Of a stretch of DNA of 8,190 bases, positions 1 to 5,474 are shown in pieces. The translations under genes and the position numbers were made by a program. The first letter of the stretch is position 1. Each line of letters starts with the position of its first letter. The DNA is from Achromobacter sp. GTDB lineage: Bacteria > Pseudomonadota > Gammaproteobacteria > Burkholderiales > Burkholderiaceae_B. Where the stretch lies: contig DMTA01000205.1 of assembly GCA_003454835.1 (NCBI GenBank), forward strand, positions 2,944 to 11,133. Direction: 5' to 3'. The notes beneath the pieces were generated by a model. It did no database searches, had not been told where the DNA came from, and was given only the letters and a program-made list of their open reading frames with translations.

Positions 1-43
1 GACCGACGGTGGCGAACTGGACTACCCGCCCGTTCAAGGCTGA
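1..43 (+). CDS. DUF4148 family protein, 3' end only
   Basis: These are the last 13 codons and the stop (TGA at 41-43) of a gene that begins outside the window. The encoded tail, TDGGELDYPPVQG, is identical to the C-terminus of the complete gene at 135-440. The 43 bases differ from 398-440 at only three positions, all silent (GAC/GAT, GGT/GGC, GTT/GTG). The two are therefore tandem paralogues whose C-terminal motif is conserved at protein level. The family consists of small exported Burkholderiales proteins of unknown role. A run of seven T follows the stop at 44-50, but the only stem before it is about 3 bp, so I do not call a terminator. Confidence 0.8.
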   Translation, partial: TDGGELDYPPVQG

Positions 44-48
44 TTTTT

Positions 49-77
49 TTGACCGAACATCTATCTATAGATAGATA
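49..77 (+). promoter_or_regulatory. Candidate promoter of the DUF4148 gene at 135-440
   Basis: TTGACC at 49-54 matches the sigma-70 -35 consensus at five of six positions. Seventeen bases downstream, TAGATA at 72-77 is a weak -10 (three of six). Transcription would start near 84, giving a leader of about 50 nt. The spacer contains the left part of the palindrome at 59-76, the usual place for a repressor to act. The assignment rests on consensus matching only. Confidence 0.35.
59..76. repeat. 18-bp perfect AT-rich palindrome, operator-like
   Basis: ATCTATCTATAGATAGAT is its own reverse complement along all 18 bases (centre 67/68). It lies between two DUF4148 paralogues and overlaps the candidate promoter spacer. 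Its AT content stands out sharply from the GC-rich surroundings. It is built from CTAT/ATAG units, and one more ATAG follows at 75-78, so it can also be seen as a short tetranucleotide repeat. It could be a regulator-binding site or a weak hairpin in the upstream gene's tail; the sequence alone does not decide. Confidence 0.55.
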
Positions 78-95
78 GCTTCAACTCACAACCAC

Positions 96-113
96 GCAGC
101 AACTGCAGCAACT
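96..113 (+). repeat. Perfect 9-bp tandem duplication in the leader
   Basis: GCAGCAACT occurs twice head to tail (96-104 and 105-113) in the presumed untranslated leader of the DUF4148 gene, just before its ribosome binding site. It is probably a replication-slippage duplication; no function is evident. Confidence 0.6.
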
Positions 114-134
114 CAACCATTCTGGAGATTTCTC

Positions 135-440
135 ATGAAGACCCTCATTTCCGCCCTCATCCTTTCCGCTTCCTTCATCGGCGCTGCCCAAGCCGGCGAA
201 CTGGACTATCCGCCCGAACTGAACAACCAAAGCACGTTGACCCGCGCTCAGGTGCAGCAAGAACTGGCCGCCGCCCGCGCCAATGGCGAACTGGTGTCCG
301 GTGAAGAAGGCTACGCCGCCACCGCCTTTGCTCACGCTGGCGACAAGACGCGCGCCCAGGTCAAGCAGGAACTGGCCGCCGCCCGCGCCCAAGGCCTGAC
401 CGATGGCGGCGAACTGGACTACCCGCCCGTGCAAGGCTGA
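135..440 (+). CDS. DUF4148 family small exported protein (101 aa)
   Basis: The ATG is preceded at 6-nt spacing by a Shine-Dalgarno sequence, GGAGA (124-128). Residues 1-20 form a classical Sec signal peptide: MK, a hydrophobic stretch, and an AQA cleavage site before Gly21. The mature protein would be about 81 residues and periplasmic or secreted. It contains two copies of a short helical unit, RAQVQQELAAARANG (about 37-51) and RAQVKQELAAARAQG (about 73-87). The motif GELDYPP occurs both at the mature N-terminus (21-27) and near the C-terminus (92-98). At DNA level 243-281 and 351-389 are near copies (4 differences in 39), so the gene grew by internal duplication. This repeat layout is typical of DUF4148, a Burkholderiales family often present in several copies per genome and of unknown function. 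A paralogue ends just upstream and a three-repeat relative lies at the other end of the window. Confidence 0.92.
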   Translation: MKTLISALILSASFIGAAQAGELDYPPELNNQSTLTRAQVQQELAAARANGELVSGEEGYAATAFAHAGDKTRAQVKQELAAARAQGLTDGGELDYPPVQG

Positions 441-456
441 AGCAGATGGCAATCAA

Positions 457-500
457 AGCGGACCCCGGGGGCGGGATTCTTGTCCCGGCCGGAGTCCGCT
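457..500. repeat. Long GC-rich hairpin after the DUF4148 gene
   Basis: The outer arms 457-468 and 489-500 pair over 12 bp with one mismatch (464 against 493). An inner 5-bp stem, CGGGA (472-476) with TCCCG (483-487), closes a 6-nt loop. Neither side carries a T-tract, so it is not a textbook intrinsic terminator. It may still end or stabilise the 3' end of the DUF4148 transcript, whose stop is 17 bases upstream. No gene is visible between 441 and 594. Confidence 0.6.
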
Positions 501-507
501 GACACGG

Positions 508-537
508 TCGGTGACATGGAATGGCCCGCTCGGTGAC
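508..537 (+). repeat. Pair of TCGGTGAC direct repeats upstream of tetR
   Basis: TCGGTGAC occurs at 508-515 and 530-537, 22 bp apart start to start (about two helical turns). That spacing is seen in sites for direct-repeat-binding regulators, but eight bases is short and chance is possible. They lie about 22 bp upstream of the candidate -35 of the next gene. Confidence 0.25.
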
Positions 538-558
538 TGCCGGTAAGGGACCCTCCCA

Positions 559-588
559 ATGACGAACCGATCTATTAGTAGGTAATAT
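559..588 (+). promoter_or_regulatory. Candidate promoter and operator of the tetR gene at 595
   Basis: TAATAT at 583-588 is a good -10. ATGACG at 559-564 is a moderate -35 (four of six) with an 18-bp spacer. A start six to seven bases after the -10 falls at the ATG itself, suggesting a leaderless transcript. The spacer contains the imperfect palindrome CTATTAGTAG (572-581), which would suit an autoregulatory TetR operator. All of this is inference from consensus and position. Confidence 0.4.
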
Positions 589-594
589 GCCGCC

Positions 595-1191
595 ATGGAT
601 ACCCCGACTTCCAATACCACTCGCGAATTGCTTCTGGCGCACGCCGAGAAGCTGATCCGCATGCGCGGATGCAACGGCTTCAGCTACCGCGACCTGGCTG
701 AACATGTGGGCGTCAAGACGTCCAGCATCCATTACTACTTTCCAGGCAAGGACGACCTGCTGTACGAAGCGGTCGAAGCCTACAGCACGCGCGCACTCGG
801 CGCGGTGCGCGGTATCGATACCACGCAGCCCGCGCAGGCGCAGCTTGAAAAATATCTTTCGATGATGGAATCCGCCGCGTGCGGCTCCGGTGAGCTCTGT
901 CTGGGCGGCATGTTGGCCGCGGACGTGATGAGTTTGTCGGAACGGGTCCGCGGCGCGCTGCAGGGATTCTTCCGCGCGCACGAGGCGTGGCTGGCCCGCG
1001 TGCTGGCCGAAGGCGCTGCGCAGGGCACGCTGAAGTTTTCCGGCACGCCCGAAGCGGCGGGGCGGGCGGTGTTTGCGACGATCCAGGGCTGTCTGCTGGT
1101 GTCGCGCCTGTTCCAGCAGCCGCCCGCGTTGTGCGAAGCGATCAGCGCGCTTTACGTCGAATGCGAAGGCAAGACGGGCCACGGCGCCTGA
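595..1191 (+). CDS. TetR/AcrR family regulator, NemR-like (198 aa)
   Basis: This is a one-domain TetR repressor of usual length. The N-terminal DNA-binding region (about 8-55) shows the family pattern, with the helix-turn-helix around FSYRDLAEHVGVKTSSIHYY and the following FPGKDDLL segment. The C-terminal ligand domain contains CGSGELCLGGMLAADV (96-111). From memory this lines up with the region of E. coli NemR holding its redox-sensing Cys106, which would correspond to Cys102 here; further cysteines are at 26, 96, 166, 180 and 190. NemR senses electrophiles and hypochlorite, so a similar sensing role is plausible but inferred. No nemA- or gloA-like target is adjacent; the neighbours are a DUF4148 gene and a convergent hydrolase. 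No Shine-Dalgarno is properly spaced before the ATG (AGG at 580-582 is 12 nt away). Starting at the next Met (661) would cut into the DNA-binding region, so 595 is preferred. Confidence 0.88.
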   Translation: MDTPTSNTTRELLLAHAEKLIRMRGCNGFSYRDLAEHVGVKTSSIHYYFPGKDDLLYEAVEAYSTRALGAVRGIDTTQPAQAQLEKYLSMMESAACGSGELCLGGMLAADVMSLSERVRGALQGFFRAHEAWLARVLAEGAAQGTLKFSGTPEAAGRAVFATIQGCLLVSRLFQQPPALCEAISALYVECEGKTGHGA

Positions 1192-1224
1192 ACGCCACGC
1201 GCTGATTTCGCTGTTCAGAGTTTC

Positions 1225-1260
1225 ACGGCCGCCTCGCTGATGCAGGCGGCCGTTGTGTTT
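1225..1260 (+). terminator. Intrinsic terminator after the tetR gene at 595-1191
   Basis: ACGGCCGCCT (1225-1234) and AGGCGGCCGT (1244-1253) form a perfect 10-bp stem with a 9-nt loop, followed by the T-rich TGTGTTT (1254-1260). It sits 33 bases after the tetR stop, between two convergent genes. No equally clear terminator serves the minus-strand hydrolase. The rest of 1261-1341 shows only GCCGGC hexamers that do not make a convincing stem. Confidence 0.75.
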
Positions 1261-1341
1261 GAGCGCGTCGTCCGGGGGGCCTGAATGCCGGGCCGGCAAA
1301 TGGCAGCGCAACGAGCCGGCGGCGGCACTCGTGGCGCAGCG

Positions 1342-2196
1342 TTACGTCAACGCGCGAGCCATGTCGGTGCTGGAGCGCTCCTGCACGCCAAGGTCCCGCA
1401 TGCGTTGCAGAAAGCTCGACTGTGCGTTCGCAAAGCCCGCGACGGGACTCATGCAGTCCGTCAGCAGCACGATGCGCGACAGGTTGCCGCCGGGCAGGTG
1501 CTCGGCCAGGTGTTCGACCGTGGCCTTGACGCAATGGCTGCCCGCCTCGCCCGCGACCAGAATCAAATCGGCGCGGTCCAACGAGTCGAGCAGGCCGCAG
1601 TTGAGCTGGCTGCGCGGATCGTCGGCGTCGGGCACCTCGGCCATCAGCGCGCTGTAGTGTTCGGTCCAGGGGTTGGCGCCCTTGGGCACCTTGCGCACGA
1701 TGAACTGGCGTTCTTCTTCCCAACGACCATACGCGGCGCGCACGTCGGGATGCACGTTATGGCCCCACGTGCCGATCTCGCAATGCACCGGCCACGCCAT
1801 CAGCGTGTAGCGGCCACGTGCTTCGAGTTCATCCAGGTAGTTAAGCGTGCGCGGCAGGTCGTCGTCATGGCGCGGCACGAATTCGCCGGCGCGCAATTGC
1901 GCCGCCGTGATCGGCGTGAAGGGCGCGATCGGGTCACCATTGCCCGCCCGCCAGAATGTGGGGTGCGCAATGTCCAGACGATGATGCGAATCCAGCGTGA
2001 CCGTGATCGACGAGAGCACTGGGGCCGTGGCGTCGATGAACCGCGCCAGCCGCTGCATGTCTGCGTGGGCGCCTGCGATGGGCAGCGCGGGCGCAACCGC
2101 CAGGCCGGTCAGCGGGTCGAGCGGCCGGTACGACTCGGGCAAGTCGCAGAAATCGTTTTGCGGGTCGACGATCAGCAGGTGAATGGTGCGCGGCAT
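1342..2196 (-). CDS. Cysteine hydrolase, nicotinamidase/isochorismatase-like (284 aa)
   Basis: The protein belongs to the isochorismatase-like cysteine hydrolase superfamily, cytosolic enzymes that cleave amides or related bonds. The expected triad is visible: Asp11 in LLIVDPQNDF, a lysine in IVRKVPKG (Lys169 or Lys172), and Cys222 in GEAGSHCVKAT. Asp69, His71 and His78 in VTLDSHHRLDIAHPTFW, and WPVHCEIGTWG (135-145), resemble the metal-binding and WPxHC segments of nicotinamidases. At 284 aa it is longer than typical nicotinamidases (about 180-220), so the substrate is open. I place the start at 2196, where homology begins; the frame stays open upstream to 2352, but that extension is Arg/Pro/Ala-rich and overlaps the better-supported gene at 2214-2327. 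The ATG has no Shine-Dalgarno (a run of seven C precedes it). Since it lies only 17 nt after the preceding stop, translation may depend on coupling to that gene. Confidence 0.85.
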   Translation of the reverse strand: MPRTIHLLIVDPQNDFCDLPESYRPLDPLTGLAVAPALPIAGAHADMQRLARFIDATAPVLSSITVTLDSHHRLDIAHPTFWRAGNGDPIAPFTPITAAQLRAGEFVPRHDDDLPRTLNYLDELEARGRYTLMAWPVHCEIGTWGHNVHPDVRAAYGRWEEERQFIVRKVPKGANPWTEHYSALMAEVPDADDPRSQLNCGLLDSLDRADLILVAGEAGSHCVKATVEHLAEHLPGGNLSRIVLLTDCMSPVAGFANAQSSFLQRMRDLGVQERSSTDMARALT

Positions 2197-2213
2197 GATG
2201 GGGGGGCGGGGTC

Positions 2214-2327
2214 TTAGAACAGCACGAGGTGTTCGGCGCGGTCGGGCAACTGGCGCAGCAGCAAGCGCCATTGGCGCCAAAGGATGGACGATACGCCTAA
2301 TGCGCCTAAAGGAATAAGAATCCACAT
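2214..2327 (-). CDS. Small membrane protein, 37 aa
   Basis: The reading frame MWILIPLGALGVSSIL... runs 37 codons to a TAA at 2216-2214. It has the best ribosome binding site of this cluster: AGGAG (2338-2334) six bases before the ATG. Residues 1-16 are hydrophobic and could form a short membrane segment. Residues 17-31 are rich in Arg, Gln and Leu and look amphipathic, and the chain ends HLVLF. Positive charge after the hydrophobic segment suggests an N-out orientation. It lies between an operator-like palindrome (2346-2363) and the hydrolase gene, 17 nt upstream of the latter's start, so it is probably the first gene of a two-gene operon under the adjacent TetR regulator. I do not recognise a named family. 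The clear RBS, the fit between operator and following gene, and the membrane-like composition argue that it is real. Confidence 0.65.
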   Translation of the reverse strand: MWILIPLGALGVSSILWRQWRLLLRQLPDRAEHLVLF

Positions 2328-2345
2328 GGCCTGCTCCTGTCAATA

Positions 2346-2363
2346 TTCGCACGGTCGTGCGAA
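2346..2363. promoter_or_regulatory. TetR-type operator upstream of the small-protein/hydrolase operon
   Basis: TTCGCACGGTCGTGCGAA has perfect 8-bp arms around a central GT. It differs at only two of 18 positions from the palindrome at 3034-3051 in front of the tetR gene. It ends 19 bp upstream of the small gene's ATG, so a bound repressor would block transcription initiation or early elongation. I could not settle the -35/-10 elements for this unit. Confidence 0.75.
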
Positions 2364-2368
2364 ATTAA

Positions 2369-2397
2369 GTGAAAGTAAAGCCGGCACGACGCCGGCT
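2369..2397 (-). terminator. Terminator of the tetR gene at 2407-3024
   Basis: AGCCGGC (2379-2385) and GCCGGCT (2391-2397) form a perfect 7-bp stem with a 5-nt loop. On the minus strand it is followed by the T-rich TTTACTTTCA. It starts about ten bases past the tetR stop, separating tetR from the small-protein/hydrolase operon, which therefore needs its own promoter. Confidence 0.65.
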
Positions 2398-2406
2398 CCG
2401 GGGGGG

Positions 2407-3024
2407 CTACTCGATGTATTTGAAGCTGCGATATGTGGAGATAAGCCGTTCGTAGCCGGCCTTCACGCGTTCGTGCGCCTTCGGGTCGCGCAGGAACCGC
2501 GCGTCGTGCATCAGGCCGATCATCAGGCTGTAGACCTCAAACACCAGTTGTTGCGGGTCTGTGTCGGGGCGCAGATGGCCGGCTTCTAGCGCCTGGTTCA
2601 CCGTGCGCACCATCGCGGCCCGCCAGCGCTTCAGGTTGTGTTCCAGCACCGCGCGCAGCGGCGAGTCGACGTCGTCGTATTCAAATGCGCCGGCCACGTA
2701 GATGCAGCCGGTCAGCGTCTCGACATTGCTGGCGCGGTCGATCCACAGCGACACCAGCGCGTTCAGGCGCGGCAGACCGCGCGGGTAAGCCATGGCCGGC
2801 GTGAAGACCGCTTCGACAAAGCGCCGGTCGTATTCGTCCAGCACCGCCTGCTGCAGGGCTTCGAGCGAGCCGACGCGCGAGAAGACGCCGCTCTTGCTGA
2901 TGCCGAGCCGCTTGGCGACCTGGCCCAGTGAGAGGCTTTCCATGCCTTGCGCGGCGGCCATGTCGAGCGCCGTGTTCACGATGGCCGCGTAGGTGAGTTC
3001 GCTTTTCTCGGTTTTTGCTGTCAT
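2407..3024 (-). CDS. TetR/AcrR family transcriptional regulator (205 aa)
   Basis: The N-terminal domain (about 8-60) is a TetR DNA-binding fold, with the helix-turn-helix LGQVAKRLGISKSGVFSRVG near 33-52. The rest (65-205) is an all-helical ligand domain without a recognisable ligand signature. The start at 3024 is fixed by an in-frame TAA four codons upstream; later Met codons would remove part of the DNA-binding domain. No Shine-Dalgarno is present, and TAAATT (minus strand, 3036-3031) would make a -10 placing the transcript start at about the ATG, so the mRNA may be leaderless. A palindrome at 3034-3051 overlaps that -10, and its near copy lies downstream of the gene before the small-protein/hydrolase operon. 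Together they predict autorepression plus control of that operon. The inducer is unknown; the hydrolase's substrate or product is a reasonable guess. Confidence 0.88.
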   Translation of the reverse strand: MTAKTEKSELTYAAIVNTALDMAAAQGMESLSLGQVAKRLGISKSGVFSRVGSLEALQQAVLDEYDRRFVEAVFTPAMAYPRGLPRLNALVSLWIDRASNVETLTGCIYVAGAFEYDDVDSPLRAVLEHNLKRWRAAMVRTVNQALEAGHLRPDTDPQQLVFEVYSLMIGLMHDARFLRDPKAHERVKAGYERLISTYRSFKYIE

Positions 3025-3033
3025 GGCCGAAAT

Positions 3034-3051
3034 TTAGCACGATCGTGCGAA
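3034..3051. promoter_or_regulatory. TetR-type operator upstream of the tetR gene at 2407-3024
   Basis: TTAGCACGATCGTGCGAA has a perfect 12-bp core, GCACGATCGTGC (3037-3048), and symmetric flanks except for one pair (3036 with 3049). It begins 10 bp upstream of the tetR ATG and overlaps its candidate -10. The near identity with 2346-2363 is strong evidence that both are sites for the same regulator. Confidence 0.75.
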
Positions 3052-3052
3052 A

Positions 3053-3145
3053 AACTGGCGATTATTAATCGGGGGGGGATCGGCAGAAGGATAGCGGCGT
3101 CGTTCGCGCCTTCGACGCCGATGCAAACCGCAAACCGCAAACCGC
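3053..3145. other. Intergenic spacer with a G8 tract and three 7-bp repeats
   Basis: Between the tetR operator and the glcB terminator I see no gene. The stretch holds a run of eight G at 3071-3078 and three head-to-tail CAAACCG units (3124-3144), followed by the A-run belonging to the glcB terminator. The tetR promoter's upstream part should lie near 3053-3065, but no good -35 is visible. Confidence 0.5.
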
Positions 3146-3175
3146 AAAAAAAAACCGGACGGCATTGCCGTCCGG
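3146..3175 (-). terminator. Intrinsic terminator of glcB
   Basis: CCGGACGGC (3155-3163) and GCCGTCCGG (3167-3175) make a perfect 9-bp stem with a 3-nt loop. On the minus strand it is followed directly by nine T (3154-3146). It lies 22 bases past the glcB stop. This is the clearest rho-independent terminator in the window. Confidence 0.92.
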
Positions 3176-3197
3176 CCTGGTCAAACGTGGCGTTGAA

Positions 3198-5372
3198 TCA
3201 GGCGCGCGCGGCCTTGTACTCCAGGCGGTACTTGTGCAGCAGCGGCTCGGTGTAGCCGTTGGGCTGCGTCAGGCCTTCGAACACCAGGGCGCAAGCGGCC
3301 TTGAATGCCAGCGACGTGTCAAAGTTGCCGGCCATCGGCTGGTAGAGCGGGTCGCCCGCGTTCTGCCCGTCGACGACCTTGGCCATGCGCTTGAAGGTCT
3401 CGGTGACCTGATCGCGGTTCGTGATGCCGTGGCGCAGCCAGTTGGCGATGTGTTGGCTGGAGATACGCAGCGTGGCGCGGTCTTCCATCAGACCCACGTT
3501 GTGGATGTCGGGCACCTTCGAGCAGCCCACGCCCTGGTCGATCCAGCGCACTACGTAGCCGAGGATGCCTTGCACGTTGTTGTCCAGTTCCTGCTGGATG
3601 TCTGCGGCGGACCACTTGGCGGGATCGCCGACCGGCACCGTGAGCAGGCCATTGAGCAGGTCGTCGCGCTCGCTGTCCAGCTTCGTGCGTTCGAGTTCCT
3701 GCTGGACCGCCTGCACGTCGACCTGGTGGTAATGCAGCGCATGCAGCGTGGCGGCCGTGGGCGAGGGCACCCAGGCGGTATTGGCGCCAGCCTTGGGATG
3801 CGCGATCTTCTGTTCGAGCATGGCGGCCATCAGGTCGGGCATGGCCCACATGCCCTTGCCGATCTGGGCGCGGCCGCGCAGGCCGGCATCCAGGCCGACC
3901 AGCACGTTGTTGCGCTCGTACGCGGTGATCCACGCGCTGGACTTCATGTCGCCCTTGCGCAGCATGGGGCCGGCTTCCATGCCGGAGTGCATTTCGTCGC
4001 CGGTGCGATCCAGAAAGCCCGTGTTGATGAAGGCGACGCGCGAGGCGGCGGCTTCGATGCAGGCCTTCAGGTTGACGCTGGTGCGGCGCTCTTCGTCCAT
4101 GATGCCCATCTTCAGCGTGTTGCGCGGCACGCGGATCAGGTCTTCGACGCGGTCGAAGAGTTCGCTGGCGAATGCGGCTTCGGCGGGGCCGTGCATCTTG
4201 GGCTTCACGATGTAGACGGAACCCGTGCGTGAATTGAGCTTGAACTTGCGGTCCTGCACCGCGGCCAGGCTGGTGACGACGGCATCGAGGATGCCTTCGG
4301 GAATTTCCTGGCCGTCGCGGTCCAGCACGGCCGGGTTGGTCATCAGGTGACCCACGTTGCGCACGAACATGAGCGAGCGGCCATGCAGCGTCAGTGCGGA
4401 GCCGTCCGGGCGCGTGTAGTTGCGGTCGGCGTTGAGCTTGCGGGTGAAGGTCTTGCCGCCCTTGGTGACGTCCTCGGTCAGGTCGCCCTTCATCAGCCCC
4501 AGCCAGTTGCGGTAGATCTGCACCTTGTCGTCGCCGTCGACGGCCGCGACCGAGTCCTCGCAGTCCATGATGGTGGTGAGCGCGGCTTCGACCACCACGT
4601 CTTTCACACCCGCCGCATCGGTGGCGCCGATGGTGCTGGCGCGGTCGATCTGGATCTCGAAATGCAAGCCGTTGTTCTTGAGCAGGATCGCCGTGGGAGC
4701 GGACGCGTCGGCTTGGTAGCCGACGAATTGCGTGCCCGTCTTCAGGCCGGTCGCGCCCGTGGCAAGCGCCACGCGAAGCTGGCCGCCTTCGACCGTGTAG
4801 CCCTTGGCATCCGCGTGAGAGCCTTGTGCGAGCGGCGCTGCGGTGTCCAGGAAGCTGCGCGCGCGGGCGATGACGGCGGCGCCACGTTCCGGGTTGTAGC
4901 CCTTGCCCGTATCGCCGGGCGTGGCCGGGATGGCGTCGGTGCCGTACAGCGCGTCGTACAGGCTGCCCCAGCGCGCATTGGCGGCGTTCAACGCATAGCG
5001 GGGATTGGACATTGGCACGACAAGCTGCGGGCCGGCCTGCTGGGAAATTTCAGTGTCGACGTTGTCAGTCGTGGCGCGCACGCTCGCGGGCTGCGCAAGC
5101 AGGTAGCCGATGCCTTCGAGGAATTTGCGGTACGCGGCGGGATCCGTGATGGGGCCGGGGTGGGCGCGATGCCAGGCATCCAGTTCGGCTTGCAGGCGGT
5201 CGCGTTCTGCGAGCAGGGCTCGGTTCTTCGGGGCCAGATCATGCACCAGGGCCGCGAAGCCTTGCCAGAAGGCGTCGGCCTCCAGGCCGGAACCGGGAAG
5301 CGCTTCCTGTTCGATGAATTGACTGAGATTGGCCGCCACTTGCAGGCCGTGGTGCTGGATGCGTTGAGTCAT
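3198..5372 (-). CDS. glcB: Malate synthase G
   Basis: The enzyme condenses glyoxylate with acetyl-CoA to malate in the cytosol, feeding C2 units from glycolate or acetate into the TCA cycle. With the start at 5372 the protein has 724 residues, against about 723 in E. coli GlcB. With that start the known E. coli catalytic and Mg2+ positions fall on the same residue numbers: Arg338 in [13 protein letters not shown], Glu427 in MGIMDEERR, Asp455 in [17 protein letters not shown], and Asp631 in [19 protein letters not shown]. Other signature segments are [18 protein letters not shown] (267-283) and [17 protein letters not shown] (616-632). The frame is open upstream to an ATG at 5462, but those 30 residues are not part of the family and cover the leader. 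The Shine-Dalgarno is weak (AGAGAC). The gene stands alone in its transcript and diverges from glcC, its likely regulator; glcDEF are not in the window. Confidence 0.97.
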   Translation of the reverse strand: MTQRIQHHGLQVAANLSQFIEQEALPGSGLEADAFWQGFAALVHDLAPKNRALLAERDRLQAELDAWHRAHPGPITDPAAYRKFLEGIGYLLAQPASVRATTDNVDTEISQQAGPQLVVPMSNPRYALNAANARWGSLYDALYGTDAIPATPGDTGKGYNPERGAAVIARARSFLDTAAPLAQGSHADAKGYTVEGGQLRVALATGATGLKTGTQFVGYQADASAPTAILLKNNGLHFEIQIDRASTIGATDAAGVKDVVVEAALTTIMDCEDSVAAVDGDDKVQIYRNWLGLMKGDLTEDVTKGGKTFTRKLNADRNYTRPDGSALTLHGRSLMFVRNVGHLMTNPAVLDRDGQEIPEGILDAVVTSLAAVQDRKFKLNSRTGSVYIVKPKMHGPAEAAFASELFDRVEDLIRVPRNTLKMGIMDEERRTSVNLKACIEAAASRVAFINTGFLDRTGDEMHSGMEAGPMLRKGDMKSSAWITAYERNNVLVGLDAGLRGRAQIGKGMWAMPDLMAAMLEQKIAHPKAGANTAWVPSPTAATLHALHYHQVDVQAVQQELERTKLDSERDDLLNGLLTVPVGDPAKWSAADIQQELDNNVQGILGYVVRWIDQGVGCSKVPDIHNVGLMEDRATLRISSQHIANWLRHGITNRDQVTETFKRMAKVVDGQNAGDPLYQPMAGNFDTSLAFKAACALVFEGLTQPNGYTEPLLHKYRLEYKAARA

Positions 5373-5400
5373 GCGGGTCTCTGGCGATGAGTAAGGCTGA

Positions 5401-5417
5401 CCGGCGCAGCGCGCCGG
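5401..5417. repeat. Hairpin in the glcB leader
   Basis: CCGGCGC (5401-5407) and GCGCCGG (5411-5417) pair over 7 bp around a 3-nt loop, 28 bases before the glcB ATG. It would form in the glcB 5' untranslated region. A role in mRNA stability or translation is possible but unsupported. Confidence 0.4.
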
Positions 5418-5474
5418 GTGAGGGGTGCTGACATCATCGTCCGCGACCGCGCCGATGTCCATACGGAAACCCGC

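Noticed and set aside
28..50. Intrinsic terminator before the T7 run at 44-50
   Set aside because: The only available stem is 3 bp (GCC with GGC), too weak to call.
361..1311. Minus-strand 316-codon open frame across the DUF4148 end and the first tetR gene
   Set aside because: It is Arg/His/Ala-rich, runs through a hairpin and a terminator, and opposes a well-supported TetR gene.
1285..1341. Terminator for the hydrolase built from the GCCGGC hexamers
   Set aside because: The hexamers are self-complementary, the loop would be about 17 nt or more, and no T-run follows on the minus strand.
1285..2217. Plus-strand 310-codon open frame opposite the hydrolase
   Set aside because: It is antisense to a gene with recognisable catalytic motifs and has no recognisable fold or RBS support.
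2197..2352. A 52-residue N-terminal extension of the hydrolase, starting at an ATG at 2352
   Set aside because: The extension is Arg/Pro/Ala-rich without family similarity, its start lies inside the operator palindrome, and it overlaps the small gene at 2214-2327, which has a proper ribosome binding site.
3165..5390. Long plus-strand open frames opposite glcB (3165-4232 and 4347-5390)
   Set aside because: They are antisense shadows produced by GC-rich codon use in glcB, low-complexity in H/V/A/R/G, with no domain signature.
5373..5462. A 30-residue N-terminal extension of malate synthase G from an ATG at 5462
   Set aside because: Starting at 5372 gives 724 residues and puts the catalytic residues at the same numbers as in E. 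coli GlcB; the extension has no family counterpart.
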